The notes beneath the pieces were generated by a model. The model did no database searches and was not told the origin of the DNA. It was given only the letters and a program-made list of their open reading frames with translations. DNA of 64,000 nucleotides from Castellaniella caeni NBRC 101664 (GTDB lineage: Bacteria > Pseudomonadota > Gammaproteobacteria > Burkholderiales > Burkholderiaceae_B), in NCBI RefSeq assembly GCF_001592225.1, contig NZ_BCWN01000004.1, positions 124,001 to 188,000 on the forward strand, read 5' to 3'. Shown piece by piece: positions 51,446 through 63,649 of the stretch. Positions within the stretch are counted from its first letter, which is position 1; each line of letters opens with the position of its first letter. The translations under genes and the position numbers were made by a program.

Positions 51446-53407
51446 TTACACGTCCAGTTCGGCCAGGTTGCCCTTTTCTTCGAGCCAGCTGCGCCGCTGA
51501 TTGGCCTCGCCGCGCGCCATCAGCATGTCGAACATCCGTACCGAATCCGGACGCCCGGTGTCACCGTGGCGCACCCGCGCCAGACGGCGCGTGTCCGGGT
51601 TCAGCGTGGTGTCCCAGAGCTGCTCGGCATTCATCTCGCCCAGGCCCTTGAAGCGGCTGATGCGCCAGGCGCCTTCGCGTACGCCTTCGCCGCGCAGCTT
51701 TTCCTGCACGGCATCGAGTTCGAGCTGATCAAGACAGTACAGCTTGCGCGCCGGGCGCTTGCCTGCGGCGGGCACGTCCACCCGAAACAGCGGCGGGCGG
51801 GCGATATACACATGGCCCGCTTCGATGAGGCGCGGGAAATGGCGCAGGAACAGCGTCAGCAGCAAGACCTGAATGTGCGCGCCATCGACGTCGGCATCCG
51901 ACAGAATGCAGATGCGCCCATAGCGCAGGCCCGACAGATCGACGTCCTGCCCCGGCGCGTGGGGATCGACGCCGATCGCCACGGAAATATCGTGGATTTC
52001 GTTGTTGGCAAAGAGGCGGTCGCGCTCGACCTCCCAGGCGTTCAGGATTTTGCCGCGCAAGGGCAAAATGGCCTGAAATTCTTTGTCGCGCCCCATCTTG
52101 GCCGAGCCGCCCGCCGAATCGCCCTCGACCAGAAACACTTCGGTGCGCGCGGCGTCCGACGATTCGCAATCGGTGAGCTTGCCCGGCAGCACCGCCACGC
52201 CCGAGCCCTTGCGCTTTTCCACCTTGCGCGCCGCCCGGGTGCGCGCCTGCGCCTGGCCGATGGCCAGTTCGGCCAGGCGCTTGCCGTATTCCACGTTGGC
52301 GTGCAGCCAGAGTTCCAACGCATTGCGCACGAAACCGCCCACCAGGCGCACGGCGTCGCGGCTGTTCAGCCGCTCTTTGATCTGCCCCTGGAACTGCGGG
52401 TCGAGCACCTTGGCCGACAACACGAAACTGGCCCGGGCAAAGACGTCTTCAGGCAACAAGCGGATGCCCTTGGGCAGCAGATTGTGCAGCTCGGCAAACG
52501 ACTTGACCGCCGTGAACAGGCCCTCGCGCAGGCCCGATTCGTGCGTGCCACCCGCGGGCGTGGCGATCAGGTTGACGTACGACTCGCGCACCACCGCGCC
52601 TTCGGCCGTCCAGGCCAGCACCCACTGGGCGCCCTCGCCCAGCGCGTACTGCTCGTCGTCTTCGGCGGCGTACTGCTGGCCGGCAAACAGCGGCACCAGG
52701 GGCTCGGTGCCCGCCAAGGCCTCGCTCAGGTAACCCTTCAGGCCCGCCTCGTAGTGCCATTCGCGCTGCTGGCCCGATTTTTCCAACGTCAGCGTGACGC
52801 GCGTGCCGGGCAGCAGCACGGCCTTGCTGCGCAGGGCGTGTTCAAGCTCGCCCAGCGGGATCTGCGCCTGGTCGAAATAGCGGGCGTCGGGCCAGGCGCG
52901 CACGCGCGTGCCCGAGCGGCGCTTGCCCACGGCCCCCACCTGGCGGAGCGGTTCGACCACGGCCCCATCGGCAAAGACGATGCGGTATTCGCCGCCGTCG
53001 CGCCACACCGTGACTTCCAGCCGACCAGACAGCGCGTTGGTGACCGACACCCCCACCCCGTGCAGACCGCCCGAAAACGCGTAGGCGCCGCCGTCAGCCT
53101 TGTTGAATTTGCCGCCCGCGTGCAGGCGCGTGAACACGAGTTCGACCACCGGCGCGTGTTCTTCGGGGTGCTCGCCCACCGGGATGCCGCGCCCGTCGTC
53201 TTCCACCGACACGCTGCCATCGGCATGCAGCGTGACGGCAATGCGGTGGCCAAAGCCCGCCAGGGCCTCGTCCGCCGCGTTGTCGATCACTTCCTGGACG
53301 ATATGCAGCGGATTGTCGGTGCGCGTATACATCCCGGGCCGCTGGCGTACTGGCTCCAGCCCCTTCAGAACCCGAATCGACGATTCGTCGTAGCGTGCAG
53401 TGCTCAC
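51446..53407 (-). CDS. parE: DNA topoisomerase IV subunit B (ParE)
   Basis: A 653-residue GHKL ATPase subunit. Motifs: [13 protein letters not shown] (ATP/Mg site), [24 protein letters not shown], then the [20 protein letters not shown] and [12 protein letters not shown] acidic cluster. The start is GTG at 53407, just before the conserved [20 protein letters not shown]. It is divergent from trxA and transcribed with parC. Confidence 0.95.
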   Translation of the reverse strand: MSTARYDESSIRVLKGLEPVRQRPGMYTRTDNPLHIVQEVIDNAADEALAGFGHRIAVTLHADGSVSVEDDGRGIPVGEHPEEHAPVVELVFTRLHAGGKFNKADGGAYAFSGGLHGVGVSVTNALSGRLEVTVWRDGGEYRIVFADGAVVEPLRQVGAVGKRRSGTRVRAWPDARYFDQAQIPLGELEHALRSKAVLLPGTRVTLTLEKSGQQREWHYEAGLKGYLSEALAGTEPLVPLFAGQQYAAEDDEQYALGEGAQWVLAWTAEGAVVRESYVNLIATPAGGTHESGLREGLFTAVKSFAELHNLLPKGIRLLPEDVFARASFVLSAKVLDPQFQGQIKERLNSRDAVRLVGGFVRNALELWLHANVEYGKRLAELAIGQAQARTRAARKVEKRKGSGVAVLPGKLTDCESSDAARTEVFLVEGDSAGGSAKMGRDKEFQAILPLRGKILNAWEVERDRLFANNEIHDISVAIGVDPHAPGQDVDLSGLRYGRICILSDADVDGAHIQVLLLTLFLRHFPRLIEAGHVYIARPPLFRVDVPAAGKRPARKLYCLDQLELDAVQEKLRGEGVREGAWRISRFKGLGEMNAEQLWDTTLNPDTRRLARVRHGDTGRPDSVRMFDMLMARGEANQRRSWLEEKGNLAELDV

Positions 53408-53558
53408 GAATATGCCCCATCAACCATCAAAAAGACCACCATTTTACGAAGATAATGGTATGCTTATCGACATCGGGCCCGCCGCGCCCCGCTGCGCGAT
53501 TACACAATCTGGCCCCCGCCTTCCCTTTTCCAGCATTTGCGCACTGACCGCACACACT

Positions 53559-53885
53559 ATGAGCGACTCCATCAAGCACGTAAGCGACACGTCCTTCCAG
53601 GACGACGTGCTCCAATCCGATCTTCCCGTTCTCGTCGACTACTGGGCCGAATGGTGCGGCCCCTGCAAGATGGTCGCCCCGCTGCTCGATGAAGCCGCTA
53701 AGCAATACCAGGGCCGGGTCACCATCGCCAAGCTCAACGTCGATGACAACCCCGACAGCGCCAGCAAGTACGGCATCCGTGGCATCCCCACGCTCATGCT
53801 GTTCAAAGACGGCAAGGTTGCCGCCACCAAGGTGGGCGCCCTGTCCCGTAGCCAGCTGCAGGCGTTTCTCGACGAATCCCTCTAG
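53559..53885 (+). CDS. trxA: Thioredoxin 1
   Basis: A 108-residue thioredoxin with the redox site WCGPC (C33, C36), preceded by VLVDYWAE and followed by [11 protein letters not shown], and the cis-proline loop RGIPTLMLF. The start at 53559 gives the normal length; an in-frame extension to 53400 is not family sequence. It is adjacent to rho, an order common in proteobacteria. Confidence 0.97.
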   Translation: MSDSIKHVSDTSFQDDVLQSDLPVLVDYWAEWCGPCKMVAPLLDEAAKQYQGRVTIAKLNVDDNPDSASKYGIRGIPTLMLFKDGKVAATKVGALSRSQLQAFLDESL

Positions 53886-53976
53886 TCTCCCCTACCTGTT
53901 GCGTTGACCTCACGCGCGGGCCCGTTCCTGGCCCGCCGTCAACCCGACGTTTGTTTCTTCCTTTTCTCCCTTTCCC

Positions 53977-55233
<1,257 letters not shown>

Positions 55234-55246
55234 GCGAGCATCTTTC

Positions 55247-56587
55247 ATGAGTCTTCCTTCCGTCGAGCAGTTTCTCAGCCAGCTACAGGCACGCGACCCC
55301 CATCAGCCCGAATTCATGCAGGCTGTCAAAGAAGTCATGCACAGCCTGTGGCCTTTCATCCAGAAAAATCCGCGTTACGCCAGCCAGGCTTTGCTCGAAC
55401 GCATCGTCGAACCCGAACGCGCATTCCAGTTCCGCGTCTGCTGGATGGACGACACCGGCCACACCCGCGTCAACCGCGGCTTTCGCATCCAGCACAGCTC
55501 GGCCATCGGTCCCTACAAGGGCGGCATGCGCTTTCACCCCTCGGTGAACCTGTCCATCCTCAAGTTCCTGGCCTTCGAGCAAACCTTCAAGAACGCGCTC
55601 ACCACCCTGCCCATGGGCAGCGGCAAGGGTGGCTCCGACTTCGACCCCAAGGGCAAGTCCGACGCCGAAGTGATGCGCTTCTGCCAGGCGCTCATGACCG
55701 AACTCTTCCGCCACCTGGGCCCCGACACCGACGTGCCGGCGGGCGACATCGGCGTGGGTGCGCGCGAAGTGGGCTTCATGGCGGGCATGATGAAAAAGCT
55801 CTCCAACCAGACGGGCAGCGTGTTCACGGGCAAAGGCCTCACCTTCGGCGGCAGCCTCATCCGTCCCGAAGCCACGGGCTACGGCGTGGTCTACTTTGCC
55901 GAAGAAATGCTCAAGAAATCCGGCCAGTCGCTCGAAGGCTACCGCGTCTCGGTCTCGGGCTCGGGCAACGTGGCGCAATACGCCATCGAAAAATGCATGC
56001 AGCTGGGCGCCCGCGTGGTCACGGTGTCCGACTCGCACGGCTGCGTGGTCGACCCCGAAGGCTTCACGCCCGAAAAGCTGGCCGCCCTCATCGAGATCAA
56101 GACGCAAAAGCGCGGCAACGTCGAAGAATACGCCAAGCAGTTCGGCCTCACCTACGAAGACGGCAAGCGCCCCTGGCACGTGCCGGTGGACGTGGCCCTG
56201 CCCTGCGCCACGCAAAACGAACTCGAAATCGAAGACGCCAAGACGCTCATCGCCAACGGCGTGCGCTGCGTGGCCGAAGGCGCCAACATGCCCTCCAGCA
56301 TCGAAGCCGCCAACGCCTTCATCGCGGCGGGCGTGCTGTATGCGCCGGGCAAGGCCAGCAACGCGGGCGGCGTGGCGGTCTCCGGTCTCGAAATGAGCCA
56401 AAACGCCCAGCGCCTGTCCTGGACACGCGAAGAAGTGGACGCCAAGCTGCATGCCATCATGCGCGACATCCACGAAAACTGCGTGCGCTACGGCAGCGAC
56501 GACGGCCAGGTCAACTACCTCAACGGCGCCAATATCGCCGGCTTCGTCAAGGTTGCCGACGCCATGCTGGCCCAAGGGGTGTACTAA
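55247..56587 (+). CDS. gdhA: NADP-specific glutamate dehydrogenase
   Basis: A 446-residue hexameric-type glutamate dehydrogenase: RGFRIQHSSAIGPYKGGMRF (substrate binding), the catalytic-lysine region LPMGSGKGGSDFDPKGKSD, and the nucleotide-binding VSGSGNVAQYAIEKCMQLGA. Overall it follows the GdhA/NADP type (no 1000-residue form). It makes glutamate from 2-oxoglutarate and ammonium. A terminator follows 33 bases after the stop. Confidence 0.96.
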   Translation: MSLPSVEQFLSQLQARDPHQPEFMQAVKEVMHSLWPFIQKNPRYASQALLERIVEPERAFQFRVCWMDDTGHTRVNRGFRIQHSSAIGPYKGGMRFHPSVNLSILKFLAFEQTFKNALTTLPMGSGKGGSDFDPKGKSDAEVMRFCQALMTELFRHLGPDTDVPAGDIGVGAREVGFMAGMMKKLSNQTGSVFTGKGLTFGGSLIRPEATGYGVVYFAEEMLKKSGQSLEGYRVSVSGSGNVAQYAIEKCMQLGARVVTVSDSHGCVVDPEGFTPEKLAALIEIKTQKRGNVEEYAKQFGLTYEDGKRPWHVPVDVALPCATQNELEIEDAKTLIANGVRCVAEGANMPSSIEAANAFIAAGVLYAPGKASNAGGVAVSGLEMSQNAQRLSWTREEVDAKLHAIMRDIHENCVRYGSDDGQVNYLNGANIAGFVKVADAMLAQGVY

Positions 56588-56619
56588 ATGCCCGCCACAC
56601 AGATGTCAGCACATCCGTG

Positions 56620-56645
56620 AAAAAAGCTCCCTCGGGAGCTTTTTT
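56620..56645. terminator. Bidirectional Rho-independent terminator between gdhA and the yhdP-like gene
   Basis: A near-symmetrical hairpin with stem GCTCC/GGAGC and CTCG tetraloop, flanked by five As and at least five Ts, so it can work on both strands. gdhA ends 33 bp before it; the convergent yhdP-like gene ends 69 bp after it. Confidence 0.92.
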
Positions 56646-56713
56646 CTTGTCCACGGCAAGCCGCCGCACAGGGCCATTGCGGGGCGGGACGCCGACCGCC
56701 GCGCGGGCGCCGC

Positions 56714-59700
56714 TTACGACGCAGGCTTGACCGACTGCTGTGCCTGAGCCACCGGCACGTCCTGGATTTTTGGGTCGTCCCAGGTGCCCGTCACGTGATA
56801 GCGCAGCGTCATGGCCTTGGCCAGCGGCGTCTTGAGCAGCCACTGGGTGACGAAGGCGCCCAGCCCCACCAGCGGGTTGATGGCGATGCCGGCGGCCAGC
56901 GCCGCGCCGCTGATGTCCAGATTGGGCACGATGACGGCCTGCAGGTTGAAGGTCTTGTCGAGGATGTTGGTATCGCCTTCAAGCAAAATGGTGCCCACCG
57001 GGCCGATCACCTTGTAGTCGTGCGCCTGCACGACCCCCTGGCGCAGGCTGAGTGAGCCCAGCAGTCGGTCAAAGGGGAAACCGTCCTTGGGCAGGCCCAG
57101 CAGGCCTTGTTCGAGACGGTTGAGGCGGGTAAGCGACTGCAGGGACAGCACCTCCAGCAGCTTGGCCGTCTGCGAGCCGATCTTGAGAAAACGCCCCTTG
57201 CCCAGCTCGATCTGCAGCTGGCCTTGCAGGTCGGCCTTGTCGTGGTGCCAGGGCAGGTTGCGCCACTCGAACTGCCCCTTGAGGCTGCCCTGCCCGCCCG
57301 ACAGCATGCCGGGCCAGCCGGCCCGGGTCAGCCACTCGCCCAGGTCGCTGGCCGCGACGTCCGCCTTGAGCGTCAGCCCCCGGTCGGGGCCGCGCAGGCG
57401 CCAGACGCCCGTGCCCTGCAGCAGCGCGGCATCGTCGCCCATGCGCAGGTGGCTCAGCACCCAGTCGTGCCGTGCGCGGTCGCGCGTGCCCTCGAGCGCC
57501 AAAGCCCCCATGGCGCGGCCATAGAGGCGCAGCTCGTCGGCCTGCAGAACGATGCCCGGGATATCCAGATCGTCATCGACGACCGTCTCGTCATCCGGGT
57601 CGGCCTGCGGCAGCAGCGAATGCGAGTCGCGCGGATCGTCGCCCAGGCTCAGGCGCGCAAAGCGCCCCGACATGCGCCCCACCACCTTGCCGTCCTGCTC
57701 TTGCCACTTGAGCGTACCGGTGGTCTGCCGCGAGCGCAGATTCATCGACCACTGCTCGGCGGGCGTGCGCGTCACGCGCAGGACGGCCTGATCGAGGCGG
57801 GTGTCGAGCAGGCGCAGCTGGTCGGTCTGCAGGCTGAGCAGGGCCAGATCGGGCCACAGGGGCCTGCGCGCCGCCCCCTTGGCCACAGAAGTCTGGCCGC
57901 GGCGCGGGATCGAGAACTCGTTGACGAGGCGGTTCCAGTAGTCCAGGTCGAAGAGCGGATAGGACAGGCTCAGGCGCAGGCCGTCGGCCTGGGTGTCGGG
58001 CGCCTGGCCGATGCCGATGGCGGCCTGCTGGAAATAAGGCCCCGTCTTCTGGCCGCGCGGATGGCGCAGCGCCAGCACGACGTCGGCGCCATAGTGGACA
58101 TCGAGCGTGTCGGCCTGTGCGTCCGCGTCCGACCAGCGCACCCGCAGGCTGCGCGGCTCGGTGTCGGGCTTGGCCAGAGGGGCCGGAAAATCCAGCGCCA
58201 GGCCGCGCGTGTCCGATTCGAGATCCAGCACGTAGTCGTGCCCCTGCTGTGCAAGCCGCGCCTGATAGTCCGCCGTCCCCGTGATCCGTCGCATCCCCGG
58301 CACGCCGACGAAAGCGGCCAGGGCGGCGGACGTCACGCGCCCGTGCAAGGCCAGCCCGGACGCGCCGCTGCCGCCCAGCGCGCCGCTCACCCGCATCGGC
58401 CCGCCCAGCCAGCGCGCCTGCAGCGGCTGGGCGATCTTCACCCCGTGCTCGTCGAAGTGCAGGCTGCCGTCGATCTGCTGGAAAGCGGGCGACTGGGGCA
58501 GAAACCGCAGCGTGGCGTCTTGCAGATCGACGCGGCCCTGCACGCGGGTCTCCAGCGTATGCATCAGGGGGATGGTCAGCGACAGCGCCACGCGCCAGTC
58601 GCCCGCCCCCGTCGCCTCGTCGAACACCCCCCTGAGCATGTGCGCCAGCGGCGTCTGCCGGATGAGGCCGAGGTAGGCGCCGCCATCGGCGGCCGTCTGG
58701 CCGGAGACCTGCAAGGTAGCGTCGTGTTCAAGATCGGGGATACGCGCCCGCAGGCCGCTGAAGGCGATGGGTTGGCCCTGGATGGGCTCCATCAGGGCGC
58801 GCGAGGCCGTCAGCCGCAAATCCATGCGGTGCAGGTCCGCCGTGCCGTCCATCCGGGCCAGCAGCGGCCACAACGGCGGTGCGGCGGGCGGGCGGGCGGC
58901 GGGCGCCCCTGCGGCAGACGCGCGCTGCGCTGCGGGGGCGGGCTGCGCGGCACCAGCGTTTTGTACGGCACCGGGCTGCGCCGGCGCTTGCGGCACGAAC
59001 TCGATCTGCACATCCCGGTACGGCCCCCAGACGCGAAAGTCGCCGGCCTGGGGATCCTGGGTGAAGGGGAACTCGTCCAGCTTGCCCCGCAGCAGCCAGC
59101 GGGCATCCTGCAGCGTGCCTGCCTGCAGGCCGTGTTCGAGCCAGCTGCGCGCATCGGCGTTGACTTCGCGCGGCAGATAGCGGTGGATGGCATCAAAACG
59201 GGCCCGCGCGATGGTGCCCTGAAAATCGGCCGACCCCGCCCCGCCATCGGCCAACCAGCGCCCGGCCCCCTGCAGCGCGATATCCGGGTTTTGCCACGCG
59301 AAGCGCTGAAGGTCGAGCGTCCATCGCCCGGCATGGCTCACCCGCCCCTGGGCCGACACGCTGCCGAAGTCCAGCGCATGATCGAACCAATCGGCCTGCC
59401 GCAGCCGGGCCTGATCGATACGCAGCTGGAAAGCCAGCCCGTCGGGCGGATTCTGCCGCGGGTACGGCTGTGCCTCGGGCTGCACCGGAGTCCCTGGCTG
59501 CGCCGGAGACTGTGCCTGGAGCCGGGGCTGAGGCTGAGATTGCGGTTGCGGTTGCGATTGCGGCTGCACCCGGGGCTGCGAGCCGGGACGCTCGCTTTGC
59601 GCGAGCTGCCGCCACTGATCCAGCCCGCCCTGGGCCCAGATTTCGGCGCGGGGCACCTGCAGCCCGCCCTGGACGCCCAGCGCCCACTGCAGGTTTTGCA

Positions 59701-60673
59701 CGCGCATCTGCGCCGTCAGCCGTGGGGACTGCGGCGAGGCCTGGGCTTCACTTTGCAGCCAGAACCGGGCATCCAGCCGCCCATCGCCCATTTCGGGCGG
59801 CAGGTCGAGCCAGGCCCGCCAGGCCGGTGCCTGCGCCTGCGACAGGTGCAGCCAGGCGCCAAACTGCCCCAGGTGGCCCATGCCATCCCCAACCCCGGCG
59901 GCCGCCCCATCGGACGCGGCCTCGGGCGCGGGGGACGCCGCTGCCACCGCGGAGGGTGTCGGCCTCCGCGGTGGCAGCGGATCCAACAGTGAGTCGAGAG
60001 CGGTACGGTCGGACAGGCGCGCCCGCAGCGCCAGTCGCGCGGAACCCACCTCGGGTGCGGTGGCGTCGAGCGCAAGCCCCAGCCCCTGAGGCCCCTGGCG
60101 CTGCAGCACGGCCTCGACGTCGCGCAGCAGCAGTTCGGGCGCCTGGCGCACGCGGTCGTGCCAGCGCAAGGTGCTTGCGTGAAAGGCGATGCGGGGCTGC
60201 GACAGCAACCACGAAAGCCAGGCGGGCGTGCCGCTGGATTCCGTGTCGTCGAGCACCTGCCCGAGCACCCGCAGGCGGCCATCGGGCAACCGTTCGATAG
60301 AAAGATCCATCCCGCGCACGTCGAGGCTGAGGCCGATGGGCCGCGCCGCCCCCAGGGGCAACCACTGGAATTGCGCCTGCAGCTGGGGCACCGTCAAGAG
60401 CGGCCGTCCGCGGGCATCGGCAATGTGGACGTCGCGTGCTCGCAACTGTGGACGCCAACCCCGCCAGACGAGCTGCAAGGGCCCCAGCGTGACCTGCTCG
60501 CCCAGCGCCCGGGAGGCCGCCTGGGCAATCTGCGGACGCCAGCCGTCGATGGTCGGCGCCACTGCGTAGCGCGCCACGAGCAGCGCCACCCCCAGCACGA
60601 AGTACAGGCCCACCGCGAGTACCAGCGCACGGCGCCCCCAGCGGTGAATCAAGGTTGAAATGGATTGGCGCAT
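56714..60673 (-). CDS. YhdP/AsmA-like bridge-type lipid-transport family protein
   Basis: A 1319-residue giant with one N-terminal membrane helix (ALVLAVGLYFVLGVALLVARY) and a long periplasmic repeat region of the DUF3971/AsmA-C kind; late blocks include FLKIGSQTAKLLEVLSLQSL and VGTILLEGDTNILDKTFNLQ, typical of YhdP. Such proteins span the periplasm and help carry phospholipids to the outer membrane. A Gln/Pro-rich insert (about residues 360-400) and an 18-bp hairpin in the coding DNA (59938-59980) are unusual. The start at 60673 follows family pattern; it is divergent from glnE. Confidence 0.9.
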   Translation of the reverse strand: MRQSISTLIHRWGRRALVLAVGLYFVLGVALLVARYAVAPTIDGWRPQIAQAASRALGEQVTLGPLQLVWRGWRPQLRARDVHIADARGRPLLTVPQLQAQFQWLPLGAARPIGLSLDVRGMDLSIERLPDGRLRVLGQVLDDTESSGTPAWLSWLLSQPRIAFHASTLRWHDRVRQAPELLLRDVEAVLQRQGPQGLGLALDATAPEVGSARLALRARLSDRTALDSLLDPLPPRRPTPSAVAAASPAPEAASDGAAAGVGDGMGHLGQFGAWLHLSQAQAPAWRAWLDLPPEMGDGRLDARFWLQSEAQASPQSPRLTAQMRVQNLQWALGVQGGLQVPRAEIWAQGGLDQWRQLAQSERPGSQPRVQPQSQPQPQSQPQPRLQAQSPAQPGTPVQPEAQPYPRQNPPDGLAFQLRIDQARLRQADWFDHALDFGSVSAQGRVSHAGRWTLDLQRFAWQNPDIALQGAGRWLADGGAGSADFQGTIARARFDAIHRYLPREVNADARSWLEHGLQAGTLQDARWLLRGKLDEFPFTQDPQAGDFRVWGPYRDVQIEFVPQAPAQPGAVQNAGAAQPAPAAQRASAAGAPAARPPAAPPLWPLLARMDGTADLHRMDLRLTASRALMEPIQGQPIAFSGLRARIPDLEHDATLQVSGQTAADGGAYLGLIRQTPLAHMLRGVFDEATGAGDWRVALSLTIPLMHTLETRVQGRVDLQDATLRFLPQSPAFQQIDGSLHFDEHGVKIAQPLQARWLGGPMRVSGALGGSGASGLALHGRVTSAALAAFVGVPGMRRITGTADYQARLAQQGHDYVLDLESDTRGLALDFPAPLAKPDTEPRSLRVRWSDADAQADTLDVHYGADVVLALRHPRGQKTGPYFQQAAIGIGQAPDTQADGLRLSLSYPLFDLDYWNRLVNEFSIPRRGQTSVAKGAARRPLWPDLALLSLQTDQLRLLDTRLDQAVLRVTRTPAEQWSMNLRSRQTTGTLKWQEQDGKVVGRMSGRFARLSLGDDPRDSHSLLPQADPDDETVVDDDLDIPGIVLQADELRLYGRAMGALALEGTRDRARHDWVLSHLRMGDDAALLQGTGVWRLRGPDRGLTLKADVAASDLGEWLTRAGWPGMLSGGQGSLKGQFEWRNLPWHHDKADLQGQLQIELGKGRFLKIGSQTAKLLEVLSLQSLTRLNRLEQGLLGLPKDGFPFDRLLGSLSLRQGVVQAHDYKVIGPVGTILLEGDTNILDKTFNLQAVIVPNLDISGAALAAGIAINPLVGLGAFVTQWLLKTPLAKAMTLRYHVTGTWDDPKIQDVPVAQAQQSVKPAS
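59938..59980. repeat. Perfect 18-bp inverted repeat inside the yhdP-like gene
   Basis: CCGCTGCCACCGCGGAGG (59938-59955), loop GTGTCGG, then its exact inverse (59963-59980). It encodes a Pro/Arg/Ala-rich segment near residue 235. There is no T-run. Confidence 0.85.
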
Positions 60674-60807
60674 GCCAGGTTTTGCGTTATGTTTGAGCCC
60701 CTGCCAGCCTGGTCTCGGCGGACCGGGCACCCCGTGTGGTTCATGCGTTCGGACGGATGAGACAAGCAGACGGGACACCGCCTCAGCAAACTGCAAACCA
60801 AACAACA

Positions 60808-63582
60808 ATGCCCAGCGCCATTATATTAGAGCCCGCCTTGCAATGGTCCGGCGTACTGCGCCGCCATCTGGCCGCGCATCCCCAGGATCAGGGTCGCCTC
60901 ATTGCCGACAGCGTCGAGCCGCTGACGCGCAAGACCCTGCAGCAGTGGTACGAGCAGGCGCTGGCGCACGACCCGGCGCCCGAGCGCGCCCCCCTGCAGC
61001 GCGCGCTGCGGCAGCTGCGCCTGCGCGTGTTCCACACCCTGATGGTGCGCGACCTGGCCGGCCTGGCGCCGCTGCACGAGGTGGTGGCCGCCATGTCGGC
61101 GCTGGCCGATCTGGCCGTGGGGCAGGCCTACGCCTGCGCCATGCGCACGCTGATGGAAACCCACGGCACGCCGCGCCATCCCGAGACCGGCGCCCCGCAG
61201 GACATGCTGATCCTGGGCATGGGCAAGCTGGGCGGCAAAGAACTCAACGTCTCGTCGGACATCGACCTCATCATGCTGTACGACGAGGAAGGCGAAACCG
61301 ACGGGCGGCGGCGCATCAGCCACCACGAGTTCTACGGCAAAGTCTGCCGCCTCATGATGCCGATCCTGTCCGAACTCGATGCCGACGGCTACGTCTTTCG
61401 CACCGATCTGCGGCTGCGCCCGGACGGCGACAGCGGGCCGCTCGCCTGGAGCCTGGCCGCGCTGGAAAACTATCTGGTCGCCCAGGGCCGCGAATGGGAA
61501 CGCTACGCCTGGCTCAAGGCCAGGCTCATCCCCTGCCCGCTGTTCGACGACACCCATTTCACGCGCCAGGGGCAGGCACTCGAATCCCTGCGCCGCCCCT
61601 TCGTCTACCGCAAATACTTCGACTTCGACGCGCTCTCGGCCCTGCGCGGCCTGCGCGAGCGCATCCGCCAAGACTGGCAGCGGCGCGCCAGCGCGCGTCA
61701 CGGGGTGGACACCCAACACAATATCAAGCTGGGCGAAGGCGGCATCCGCGAGGTGGAATTCGTCATTCAGCTCAACCAGCTGATCCGCGGCGGGCGCCAA
61801 CCCTCGCTGCAGCAACGCAACCTGCTGGCCGCCCTGCGCAAGCAGCACCGGGCCGGCATTCTGGACGACGCGCAGGCCAGGGGGCTGGAAGACGCCTACT
61901 GCTTTCTGCGGCGGCTCGAACACCGCCTGCAATACCGCGAGGACGAACAGACCCACCTGCTGCCGCGTGACCCCAGCGGCATGGCGGCCCTGGCGCAGGC
62001 CATGGGTCATGCGGACATGGCCAGTTTCCAGGCCGTCCTCGAACGCCACCGGGCCTACGTCGCCCACTGTTTCCAGGATGCCTTCCGCATCGCGGGCATG
62101 GGCGGCGAGGCCCCGGCGCAAGACCTGGAAGAAGTCATCGAAGCCCTGCCCGCAGGCAATCTGTCCGACGAACAGGCGCGCGACATGCAGACGCACATCG
62201 ACCACCTGCTCGACAGCCACCGCATCCAGAGCCTGCCGCGCGTCAGCCAGGAACGGCTGCAGGCCCTGCTGCCCGGCCTGGTGCGGGCAGCCACCCAGAC
62301 GGACAACCCGCCCGGCACCCTGCTGCGCCTGCTCGACCTCGTCGAGCACATCGCCCAGCGCAGCGCCTACCTGGCGCTGCTGGCCGAATACCCCGAAACC
62401 CTGGCGCGCGTGGCGCGCATCGTCAGCGCCAGCCCCTGGGCCTCGCAATACCTCACGCGCTACCCGTTGCTGCTCGACAGCTTGATCGAATGGCGCAGCC
62501 TGATGGAGGCGCCCGACTTCCCGGCGCTGGCCGAACAGCTGCGCACCGACCTGGACGCCTGCGTGCTGCCCGACGGGCAGCCCGACGTCGAGCAGCAGAT
62601 GAACCTGATGCGCGACGTACAGCACCAGGTGACATTCCAGCTGCTGGCGCAAGATCTGGAAAACACGATTTCCGTCGAGGGCTTGGCCGACCATCTTTCG
62701 GCACTGGCCGACCTGATGCTGGCCGAGGCCATCCACCGGGTGTGGCCGCAGGTGCTGCCGCGCGAGCGGCGCGCCAACCCCGGCACACCCCACTTCGCCA
62801 TCATCGCGTACGGCAAGCTGGGCGGCAAAGAGATCGGCTACGCCTCCGACCTCGATCTGGTCTTTCTGTACGACGACCCCGACCAAGAGGCGGGCGAACG
62901 CTACGCCAAGCTGGGGCGGCGGGTGGCCTCGTGGCTCGCCACCCTCACGTCCTCGGGTCGGCTGTACGAAATCGACCTGCGCCTGCGCCCCGACGGCGAC
63001 GCGGGGCTGCTGGCCCTGCCCATCGACGCCTTCGAGCACTACCAGCTCAAGCAGGCCTGGCCCTGGGAACACCAGGCGCTCACCCGCGCCCGCTTCGTCG
63101 CGGGCGACCCCGCCATCGGGGCGCGCTTCGAGGCCTTTCGCCAACGGATTCTGCTCATGCCGCGCGACATCGAGGCCTTGCGCCGCGAAGTGCTGTCCAT
63201 GCGCGACAAAATCTCGCAGGGCCACCCCAACCGCAGCGCCGACTTCGACATCAAGCACGACCGCGGCGGCATGGTCGATATCGAATTCATCACGCAGTTC
63301 CTGGTGCTCAGCCAGTCGGCGGCGCATCCTGAGTTGTTGGGGAATCTGGGGAACATTGCGCTGCTGGGGCTGGCGGCACAGGCGGGCCTGATCCCGGTGG
63401 TGCTGGCGGCCGATGTAGCGGACGCTTACCGGGTGTTCCGACGGCGGCAGCATGCGTTGCGGCTGCAGGGGGCGGAAAAGGCACGCGTGCCCGCCAGTGA
63501 ACTGGTGCGGGAACGGGATGCGGTGCGGCAGTTGTGGGGGGTGGCGCTAGAGGGGGGCTGTCCTGGGCGATGTAATCCATGA
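60808..63582 (+). CDS. glnE: Bifunctional glutamine synthetase adenylyltransferase/deadenylylase
   Basis: A 924-residue GlnE with two nucleotidyltransferase domains: the N-terminal deadenylylase core [18 protein letters not shown] (about residues 136-153) and the C-terminal adenylylase core [18 protein letters not shown] (about 667-684), each followed by [10 protein letters not shown] or [10 protein letters not shown]. It controls glutamine synthetase with PII. The last roughly 12 residues (after RQLWG) do not look like a family C terminus and are read from DNA that, on the other strand, encodes a toxin remnant; function may be unaffected. The start is at 60808 without an obvious ribosome-binding site. 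Confidence 0.93.
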   Translation: MPSAIILEPALQWSGVLRRHLAAHPQDQGRLIADSVEPLTRKTLQQWYEQALAHDPAPERAPLQRALRQLRLRVFHTLMVRDLAGLAPLHEVVAAMSALADLAVGQAYACAMRTLMETHGTPRHPETGAPQDMLILGMGKLGGKELNVSSDIDLIMLYDEEGETDGRRRISHHEFYGKVCRLMMPILSELDADGYVFRTDLRLRPDGDSGPLAWSLAALENYLVAQGREWERYAWLKARLIPCPLFDDTHFTRQGQALESLRRPFVYRKYFDFDALSALRGLRERIRQDWQRRASARHGVDTQHNIKLGEGGIREVEFVIQLNQLIRGGRQPSLQQRNLLAALRKQHRAGILDDAQARGLEDAYCFLRRLEHRLQYREDEQTHLLPRDPSGMAALAQAMGHADMASFQAVLERHRAYVAHCFQDAFRIAGMGGEAPAQDLEEVIEALPAGNLSDEQARDMQTHIDHLLDSHRIQSLPRVSQERLQALLPGLVRAATQTDNPPGTLLRLLDLVEHIAQRSAYLALLAEYPETLARVARIVSASPWASQYLTRYPLLLDSLIEWRSLMEAPDFPALAEQLRTDLDACVLPDGQPDVEQQMNLMRDVQHQVTFQLLAQDLENTISVEGLADHLSALADLMLAEAIHRVWPQVLPRERRANPGTPHFAIIAYGKLGGKEIGYASDLDLVFLYDDPDQEAGERYAKLGRRVASWLATLTSSGRLYEIDLRLRPDGDAGLLALPIDAFEHYQLKQAWPWEHQALTRARFVAGDPAIGARFEAFRQRILLMPRDIEALRREVLSMRDKISQGHPNRSADFDIKHDRGGMVDIEFITQFLVLSQSAAHPELLGNLGNIALLGLAAQAGLIPVVLAADVADAYRVFRRRQHALRLQGAEKARVPASELVRERDAVRQLWGVALEGGCPGRCNP

Positions 63583-63649
63583 TCACAATACGGTCAGCCC
63601 GCGCCTCGGGACGCCACACCACCCGCACGGGCTTGGCCGCGCCGCTCAT
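63553..63649 (-). pseudogene. Truncated ParE/RelE-type toxin gene
   Basis: From its ATG at 63649 the minus strand encodes about 32 residues of clear ParE-type toxin N terminus ([20 protein letters not shown] then AQDSP). Homology stops near 63553, where the frame continues only as antisense of glnE. About two thirds of a normal 95-100-residue toxin is missing. Its start overlaps the antitoxin stop (ATGA at 63646-63649), as in an intact operon. Confidence 0.75.

Noticed and set aside
48983-53455. A 1490-codon open frame on the plus strand opposite parC and parE
   Set aside because: It is the antisense shadow of two unmistakable topoisomerase subunits and shows no recognisable domains.
57107-59992. 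A 961-codon open frame on the plus strand opposite the yhdP-like gene
   Set aside because: Antisense shadow in GC-rich DNA; no motif and no start signal.
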